From Tetracentron sinense (lineage: Eukaryota; Streptophyta; Magnoliopsida; Trochodendrales; Trochodendraceae): a stretch of 64,000 nt of DNA. Shown here in pieces: positions 56,930-64,000 of this stretch (position 1 is its first letter; the number at the start of each line of letters is the position of its first letter). The notes under the pieces are model-generated. The model did no database searches and was not told the origin of the DNA. It saw nothing but the letters and a program-made list of their open reading frames with translations. A program made the translations under genes and the position numbers. Where the stretch lies: the NCBI GenBank assembly GCA_015143295.1, contig CM026551.1, positions 18,838,543-18,902,542 on the forward strand, read 5' to 3'.

Positions 56930-57060
56930 ACGATCGATCGCCCAACACCGATCGCCCAACACCGACGATCGATCGTCTGGAGATAGGAATCTAGGCAAGT
57001 TTACTGGAGTGTGGACGATCGATCGTTCCAAGATCGACAATCGATCGTCATCGCGGAACT
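56930..57060. repeat. ATCGAT-centred palindrome cluster 2
   Basis: GGACGATCGATCGCCC, CCGATCGCCC, CGACGATCGATCGTCTGG, GGACGATCGATCGTTCC and CGACAATCGATCGTC occur within 120 bp; a further CATCGATCGATAA lies at 57141. It uses the same ACGATCGATCGT theme as element A at 7475-7575, but the surrounding DNA is different. Confidence 0.88.
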
Positions 57061-57725
57061 CTGTTTTTTTTAAGACTCAAAATCAAGGGTTTCAACCATT
57101 GGGCTTTTTACATATTTTAGATAGAATGGTTATTTAAAACCATCGATCGATAATAGGTACTATCGAGAGCTAGACTGTCCGATTGAAAATCCGATGCCGC
57201 CAAACATCGTGTGGACCCCACCATTTAATATATGTGCACTTGGCGCCGTTGAAATTTCAATCGGGTGGCCAAACTGATAGTACCTCGAGAGTTCTTCATC
57301 AATTTCTTTTTAGATAAAGGTTGGGGTGGTGATAAGCCAACTTTAACATTTGATGACACCACATTTTTTTATTTATTATACCATTACATTTATAAAATTT
57401 TATATGCATGTAAAATTAAAAAAATATATATTATTTATTATTTATAAATTTTATAACTATACACCAAAAGTTCACCAAAAACACATGTTATACGTAAAAT
57501 TTTATTTTTTTTTGGGGGGGGGGAGCGGTTACTAGAATAATGTAATTTGGCAAAGCACTAGGGATGTAAATAATGAGCCGAGCTAGACACTAATTGAGCT
57601 CTGCTTGCTGCATATTTTATCTTTTTCGAACTCAACTCAAAACTCAAGATCGATCTCACGAGATGAAAGTACCTTTTATGAATTTAGAGATCTTAAGATG
57701 GATTTAGAAGGGAAGGGTGAGAAAG

Positions 57726-57781
<56 letters not shown>

Positions 57782-58780
57782 TAAATGTTTGAAAGGAGAA
57801 GGGAGTTCTATGAATGGAAGAAGAAAAGTGGCTTTATAAGAGAGAAGATTCATAACATTTGAAAATTGTATAAAAATAAGAATTTCATGGGTTCTTTAAA
57901 TGTTTCATTTGCCACAAACAAAGGATTTTTGTGGGTAGTTTTTGAAAGTTTATGTAATAGAGAGAGAGAGGTGGTACGCATTTAACAGAGTGAAAAATTC
58001 AAGTAAGAAGAAAATGTTAAAGAGAAGTATAGTCATCAGTTGTTATTAAATGCAAATAAGTTTATCTAGTTTTTCAATTAGTATAATTGAGGATAATAAT
58101 TTAAGTTTTTTATTGTTAAATTAATATAATATATTAAATTATTAATTCTAAATGTAATATTTTAGATAAATAATTAAAAGTATTTTGTAAGAATTAAATA
58201 ATTATAGTTACTAAGGTTCTAATATTTAGGTATTTTAATTTAAATACGTTAGTAGAAATAGTTAAAGGATTTAAGTATTTTAACAAAAAAAATAAAATCG
58301 GTTTCGAGAGATGTATTAGTCATAACCGAAACCTAAACGTATCGATTTCAAACTACATCTATTTGAAAAAAAAAATAAAAAAATTTACAAATAAATTACA
58401 AGAACCAAATTTATCAAATATAAAATCATGAAAAGTGACTTAAAAATAATGTAGCAAACACAATTACAATTACGAAATGAATAAAATCATAAATAATTTG
58501 AGTTGTATATTTCGTATCAGCATAAATATCATAACAGGACAACCGAAACCAAACGTATCGGATAAGAATAAGATGATAAATGACAAAATAGGAAGTTCGA
58601 TTCTTGTTTTGTATTGATTTCAACGATTTTTATTTTCATGATTCTTATTCATAAGGTATATTTTCATGATTCTAATTCATAAGGTATCTTATTATGGTTA
58701 GGAAAAACATCTAAAATAAAATTTTAATATAATCACAAAAGATTGTTATTTTGTTTGGTAAACAAAACCATAAATAGAAA
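57061..58780. other. AT-rich insertion block inside the second Copia element
   Basis: No coding sequence. It contains a (TA)n run of about 48 bp (57730-57777), a G9 run at 57522, and two copies of a phrase ACCGAAACCTAAACGTATCG (58325-58345, a variant at 58541-58562). The same phrase also occurs at 32570-32590 beside the first Copia element. The block separates the two parts of gag, so it was inserted after the Copia element. Confidence 0.45.
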
Positions 58781-59000
58781 GCCATTTGGGGTTTTTGGCT
58801 CACCCTAAACCTAGAGGAGAGAAAAAGGAGAGGAGAAATTGGGAAATCCAAATAGGGGTTTTTAGATTTGAAGATCAAGGGAGCTCGAGGAAGATCTTCC
58901 TCCTCAAGGATTGCTCCTCCATCAAGTTGGGATCTCAAACAAAGGGTTCTCTTCAAGATCAAGTGCTAATCTTCAAGGTTAGTACACCCTATTAACTACC
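58780..59000 (+). other. Leader-like CT/GA-rich segment with a splice-donor-like end
   Basis: A purine-rich stretch (GAGGAGAGAAAAAGGAGAGG) leads to GATCAAGTGCTAATCTTCAAG/GTTAGTAC, which looks like an untranslated leader ending in a donor site. It fits the R-U5/leader of a plant LTR element. No gene follows it in frame. Confidence 0.25.
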
Positions 59001-60159
59001 TTGGTACTAACCTAGGTTTCCTAAGTGAGTGTGTATTGATCTTCCCTATTTGCCCCTTATTGTTCAAATGCTTTAGCTTTCCTAGTTCTAAACAAGATAA
59101 ATAAGTGAATGTGTGGGGATGAATGAATGGATGGTGGTTGTGGCGATTAGATACCGTAAGGTTGTGATGAATGTGTGTTGAAAAATGGTGGAAGGACATT
59201 AACGAAAGAGAAAGCCTTAAGAAGGCAATGCAGCCAATTTCAACCAATGATCATTCAGCCCTTGCTGCATCTTCTAGTGCTTAAAAGAATGGGAAAGACC
59301 ATATCCGGAAGAACAGGCCGCCTTCAAATAACAAGGGCAAACTTAAGTGTGTGCATTCTGAGAAACTCAACATACGCGGGAGACTTATTGGAATCTACAT
59401 GGCAGACCGATGATGTATAATCGTTTCGGGAAGCAAATGAATGTTCTAACTAACCACACTACAACGACTATGACTCATTCTTTGAGTACTTCTTCATCAG
59501 CTCCTCCTACAAGAGGTGCCTCATCAGCCCAAACAACTTTTCTACAACTGAAATTCATGGTCTTTGGCGCCTTCTTATCCAGATCGAAGGTTCTTCTACC
59601 TCTAGGCCCTTTGCACAGTCAGGTACTCATGGAGCTAATTTCGTAAGTCATTCCTCATCAAGTCTAACCTAAATTATTGATTCAAATGCGTTTGATCATA
59701 TGACTAGTTTGTTATTAATTTTCTCTACCTATAGTTATCTTCTAGAAGAGATAAGATAAGGATGCTGATGGATCCCTTTCCTTAATCTCTAGGAAGGGAA
59801 ATATCAAACTTTCAAATAACTCATCTCTTTCATCTATTCTTCATGTTCCAAATTGATCGACAAATTTGTTATCCATTGGTAGTATCACTAAAAATTGTAC
59901 CCGTTGTGTAAACTTTTTTTCTACCCATTATGTCTTCAACAACTTAGCAACGTGAGGCAGATGATCTCTACCTCTTGGGGTGTCATTGATTCTCCTTTAG
60001 CATTATAGTCTAGTAGTAGTCTTATTAGGAGTAAAAAATGTCTAAAATTAAATTAGATTGTGGCACAGACGTCTAGGTCATTTATTTTTTCAGTCGTTAA
60101 AAGTTATTTTTTCCTAACGTATTTGAGTCGGATGATGGTCTCGTATCATCGTCTACAAT

Positions 60160-60525
60160 GTGAAGTGCGTGAGTTGGCCAAACATTGTAAAACTACTTTT
60201 TCTCCCAAGTATGAATAAATGTTCATTTCCATTTCAACTTGTTCGTTTTGATGCCTGGAGACCTGCTCCTACAGTGTCTATGAATGGCTATTGGTACTTC
60301 ATTACCTTTGTGGCTGACTTCTCTCGTTGTACTTGGCTCTACTTGATTGAGACCCGTAATGAAGCTCCAACTATTATTAAAAAGTTTCATAAGATGATAT
60401 TAACTCAATTTGAGAAGCAAATAAAGGTCATCTAATTTTACAATGCAAGAGAATTCTTTTAAAATTAACTGCAAAATTACTTGGAAAATTAAGGTTTAAT
60501 ACTTCAAAGTACATGTCCATATACT
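60160..60525 (+). pseudogene. Copia integrase fragment cut by element B
   Basis: LVRFDAWRPAPTVSMNGYWY and FITFVADFSRCTWLYLIETR match the Copia integrase core (consensus DVWGP and FVDDFSR). The sequence continues through a stop to NAREFF-like and ILQSTCPYT-like codons. The conserved CPYTPQQNG segment is interrupted after CPYT, exactly where TGTAACGACC begins at 60526. Confidence 0.85.
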
Positions 60526-60778
60526 TGTAACGACCTGGATATTCGGAATAAAATCCTGAGGCCAGGATGACCTCTAATTGAGTAGGATTAATTAAAGATC
60601 AATAATCTTAAATATTAGGGTGTCACTTTCCCCTAATCGGAATCCATAAAATTCTAGGAAAGTGTTTGGGTTTAACCGCTGGTTCTGGTTACTGGATTTG
60701 GTGTCCGATAATTACCGGTAAAACCAAGAGAAACCTCTCCGGTATTCTCACACTGTGTGTCAGTGCACTACTTGAATG

Positions 60779-61148
60779 CATAGTTACCAAACACCCGTAT
60801 TATACCCGTTTAGTACTAGTATAATACTTTAAGGAGAGTCGCCATTTAAAACTCCGTACTTTTGTCGCGTTACGTATTATACCCGTATCGCCGTTTAATA
60901 CCCGATTAATACACGAATTACGTATTAAACGAGTACAATACGTGTATTTTTGCCATTCTTTTACCATGTTAAACGCTTATTCCACATTAAATTATTGTTA
61001 TTAGTTAATATCATTATTTTTATTTATTTATAATTATTAATTATTTTTTAATTTTCCCATACTTTTGTCATGTTTTTTCCGTATAACACTCGTACTTGCC
61101 GAACGGATCATTGTTGTATTATACCCGTACCCGTATTTGGTAACTATG
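60779..61148. mobile_element. hAT-like MITE (370 bp) nested in element B
   Basis: The left end is CATAGTTACCAAACACCCGT and the right end, inverted, is CATAGTTACCAAATACGGGT. Both are flanked by the perfect 8-bp duplication CTTGAATG (60771-60778 and 61149-61156). The interior is made of ACCCGTATTA/TAATACGGGT repeats on both strands. The 8-bp duplication suggests hAT. Confidence 0.92.
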
Positions 61149-61625
61149 CTTGAATGACTACATGTCGTGTCGGCTCCGTCAAGCGCCGGTTTGCGGAACC
61201 GCAGTGCATTTAGTACCCAAAACCCAGGAAATCCGTGAGCTTTGAAATTACATCGATACTCAATATTTACCAATAAAACCCAATATTTTCTTCGAAATTC
61301 ACGCACCGTGGACCCGTCGGCTATCTAGACAACTGTTTGTCGTCTCAGTCCTATCGCACGTTGAACCGCGAAACCGCGGCATGTTTAGTATCCAAAACCA
61401 GGAAATTCATGGGTTTTGCAATTTTCTTCCAGACTTAGTGTTTGCTATCAAAACTCAATTCGCGCAGCCGGTGTTAGACTGCCCTGAGTATTGTCACCTA
61501 TCATATCAGCACCGCCGCACGTCGTCTCACGAAGTTACGAGGAGAAATCAGAGAAACCACAGGATTTCGGTCAACATTTCGGTCAACAGCCCGTCATCGC
61601 AACCTATGTGCCGTCACATGTTTCG

Positions 61626-61709
61626 TGCCACATAAGCATCTCATTTGCCTATAAATAGAAGGCTACGTGGTGCCACATAAGCATCTCCTTTGCCTATAAA
61701 TAGAAGGTC
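61626..61709 (+). promoter_or_regulatory. Duplicated core promoter of element B (two TATA boxes)
   Basis: A 45-bp unit (TGCCACATAAGCATCTC..TTTGCCTATAAATAGAAGG) is repeated in tandem, placing CTATAAATAGA at 61649-61659 and 61694-61704. A CT/GA-rich leader (GAGAGAAAGAGGAGAGAGGA) follows at about 61766. This is a canonical plant TATA consensus, so it is a strong candidate for the element's promoter. Confidence 0.75.
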
Positions 61710-61937
61710 ACCCCCCCTCATTAATGCACACTCCCAAGAGCAGAAACTCTGCGTGAGAGTTTTTAGAGAGAAAGAGGAGAGAGGAGAGAGAGTAGAGAGA
61801 AAGAAGAGAGGGTCTACCCGAAAATTTATTTACGTTCCGATACGTTCCGGACGCAACCGTGATGTCCGTTTTTTGCCATCCGGAGCCTCGAGAGACGTGC
61901 AGGAGATAAAATCTCCTTCCCTCTTTTCTATTATCCC

Positions 61938-62640
61938 TAGCATGATGTTTATAGGTAATAAAGTAGCGTTTTGATGATGACAGAGGCACTTCCCGATCTC
62001 CAATCAGCTTCAAATTTTTATCACAATACTATCACCCCTATTTGTGAATCATGTCTAAATTTCAGATCTTTCTGACAGTTAGATCTTGTTATACAAATTT
62101 TAAGATTAAACTCTAGCATGATGTTTATATGTAATACAGTAGCGTTTTGATGATGGCAGAGGCACTTCCTGATCTCAGATCATCTTCAAATTTTTATCAC
62201 AATACTATCACCCCTATTTGTTAATCATATCCAAATTTCAGATCTTTCTAATGGTTAGATCTTGTGATACGAATTTTTAGATTAAACTCTAGCATGATGT
62301 TTATAAGTAATACAATAGCGTTTTGATGATGGCAGAGGCACTTCCCGATGTCAAATCGGCTTCAACTTTTTATCGCAATACTATCATCCCTGTTTGTGAA
62401 TCATATTCAAATTTCAAATCTTTATGACGATTAGATCTTTTGATACAAATTTTTACATTAAACCCCAGCATGATGTTTATAGATAATATAATAGCGCTTT
62501 GATGATGACAGAGGCACCTTCGAATCTCAGATCAGCCTAATATGTTTACCACAATACTATAATCTCTATTTTTGACTCCTATCTAAATTTAAGATCAACA
62601 TGATGGTTGGATTGTTAATACCAATTTTTAGATATGTGTA
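61938..62640 (+). repeat. ~177-bp tandem array in element B (4 units)
   Basis: Four units start CTAGCATGATGTTTATAGGT (61937, 62113, 62290 and, as CCCAGCATG, 62467) and share TAGCGTTTTGATGATGRCAG, CACTTCCCGATCTC, TTTTTATCACAATACTATCA and GTTAGATCTT. The period is 176-177 bp and divergence grows rightwards. It is absent from the matching region of element A. Confidence 0.9.
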
Positions 62641-64000
62641 TCATGATGTGTTGGAATGGTTTGTATGTAATGGTATGTGGATGAAAAAGGGTCAAGACCT
62701 AAAGTGAAGTGTTGAGGATGAATGGGGATGTATGAAAAGGAGCAGAGGTGTGTAGACCTCAGTTTTGGGCCAAACAGAGTCTATTTTCCCGAAATTTTGG
62801 CTCGGCGATCGTAGGGGCGATCAGTTTGAAAAATAGATATTAGTCACGATCGGATCCTCCGGGAAGCCTGGTCTGGCTCCTTTATGTGTTGTGATGCAAT
62901 CCTTGGATGATGTAATGACTATTTTGACACTTGTTAGGGCGATGGAAGGGTCAATCGGCCGGGTATCGTTCCCTATCGGAACGGTATATTCTCGGACTTG
63001 GTCCACGGGCTCGAGGCCCAACTGTTTCAATTATTTAAGTGAAGATTGAGATAATTGGGGATTTTCTACGGCTAGAAAACCTAACTTGTGTTAAGTAGGA
63101 CTGAGGTTCCTCCGTGACTGATAGTCGAGAGATGTCGGAGTCCTATTGAGTCTAAAATGACTGAACATAATACAATGTATAAACCGGGGTTCCTCTTTGG
63201 TTAGGTCAGAAGAGGAGGCGAACTGTCTATTGGGGTTCCTTCGTGGTGGATAGTCAGGAGAGCCGATGTTCAGTGAGGCCTGAGGGTTCCTCCATCGACT
63301 TGCCAGAAGAGGCGGTAGGCAGGATTGTCGGGGTTCCTTCGTGGCTGACAACCGAGAGATTGCGGCGATTACATAGTAGATGTTGAAAGTCAACTGAGTT
63401 GAGGTGAAATGACGTGTTTTACAGGAGATGACCCAAGATAGGCTGAGTCTGCGAGTGACAAGATACTTTGAGGTGAAAGGCCTGGTGGATTCAGAGGATC
63501 CAATATAAGTTGAGACTGAGGGTAACAAGATACCTTGAGGTGAAATGCCTTGTGGATTCAATGATGAGCCAACAATGGGTTGAGTCCCGAAAGGCAAGAT
63601 ACTTTGAGGTGAAAGGCCTTATGGATTCAAAGGATGACCCAAGATAGATTGAGTTCCTGAGAGACAAGATGCTTCGAGTGAAAGGCTCTGTGATGTTAAG
63701 TATGACCCAAGATAAGTTGAGCAGCCATGTTTTATTTCTGATTTCTCTTTGACTGGGTTCGGAGAGGCAATATCTGTATAGAGCCGGGGTTCGTGATTGA
63801 TAGTCGGGAGATGTCGGTTTGTATGAGTAGGTCATCTATGATTCCTCTTTGACTGGGTCGGGAGAGGCGGTGTCTGTTTAGAGCCGCGGTTCTTCCGTGG
63901 CTGATAGTCAAGAGAGTTGGAGTCCTCAAATGTTACTACTTACTAGTTGGCGAAGGCCCAGGTTATGTGTAAATTCTTTGGATTCTAGGTTCTTTGAGCC

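Larger units (their letters stand above)
55215..60525 (+). mobile_element. Second Copia-type element, degraded and interrupted
   Basis: The plus-strand order is LTR-like DNA (about 55215-55384), PBS TTGGTATGAGAGCAG (55386-55400), leader, gag start (56200-56320), a foreign block (about 56.8-59.1 kb), gag C-terminus with a decayed zinc knuckle (about 59330-59400), and integrase (60160-60525). The integrase frame stops where element B begins. It resembles the Copia at 32.7-37.9 kb in leader and gag. The left LTR start and the 3' LTR are not certain or not present. Confidence 0.7.
60526..64000 (+). mobile_element. Element B: TGTAACGACC-family LTR-like element, right end outside window
   Basis: It begins TGTAACGACCTGGATATTCG and shares with element A (in opposite orientation) the ~175-bp units, the TATA/leader arrangement and a long downstream homologous stretch. 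That stretch runs CTCCGGGAAGCCTGGT, GTGTTGTGATGC, TGACACTT, GGTATA-TTCGGACT-GGTCCAC and CTACGGCTAGAAA-CTAAC. The visible 3.47 kb includes a 370-bp MITE and a B-specific 177-bp array. It has no gag-pol. It is inserted in the integrase of the second Copia element. Confidence 0.75.

Noticed and set aside
63091-63835. Long minus-strand open frames (168 and 114 codons) in element B
   Set aside because: They arise from repeated GGTTCCTCCGTGGCTGATAG and GACAAGATACTTTGAGGTGA phrases, the translation is repetitive, and element A has no such frame in the homologous region.
55127-64000. Search for the HRD1 membrane-spanning N-terminal exons
   Set aside because: No minus-strand frame here resembles the six-helix HRD1 N-terminus; these exons are presumed to lie beyond the right edge.
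1-64000. tRNA, rRNA and other structural RNA genes
   Set aside because: I saw no stretch with a foldable cloverleaf and intact A and B boxes; the only candidate (4555-4645) is a weak SINE-like match.

Overview
This is nuclear DNA from a flowering plant. It carries two split host genes whose conceptual exons match plant exportin-1 (XPO1/CRM1) and the plant ER-associated-degradation ubiquitin ligase HRD1, and almost everything else is transposon DNA of typical plant types (Copia, Gypsy, LINE, hAT, MITEs). The kilobase-scale, transposon-filled introns suggest a medium or large genome. I cannot name the species.

Layout. (1) 1-3.5 kb: the 5' end of XPO1 on the minus strand (exons 1 and 2, leader, promoter); the rest of the gene lies left of the window. 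(2) 3.5-19.7 kb: intergenic repeats. These include a LINE remnant, two solo-LTR-like elements with TGT..CGACCC-type ends (5977-8922 and 10641-12826), degraded LTR sequence, and a Copia LTR with its primer-binding site (17.35-18.02 kb). (3) 20.15-50.40 kb: the last five coding exons of HRD1 on the minus strand. They encode 319 residues including the RING-H2 domain and are separated by three introns of 9-10 kb and one of 89 bp. The large introns are filled by a Gypsy remnant, a Copia element with two LTRs, a nearly full-length but broken LINE, and several 5'-truncated LINEs with target-site duplications. (4) 50.54-55.12 kb: a 4.6-kb hAT transposon with clear terminal repeats and an 8-bp target duplication, whose transposase frame has one internal stop. 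It sits upstream of the first visible HRD1 exon, probably in another HRD1 intron. (5) 55.2-60.5 kb: a second Copia element, broken by insertions. (6) 60.5-64 kb: the start of another TGTAACGACC-type element. It landed in the Copia integrase region, carries a MITE of its own, and runs off the right edge.

XPO1 and HRD1 are both minus-strand housekeeping-type genes with no evident joint function. HRD1 is read from right to left, its N-terminal membrane half being beyond the right edge. All HRD1 splice junctions and phases seen here are mutually consistent, so the gene may be intact despite its transposon load.

The least explained pattern is a set of clusters of short palindromes centred on TCGA. 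Different places use different flanking bases: ATCGAT (7.5 and 57 kb), TTCGAA (10 and 12.5 kb), CTCGAG (16 kb) and GTCGAC-like (17.8 kb). All four possible N-TCGA-N' palindromes occur, each as its own local cluster, mostly in LTR-like DNA.
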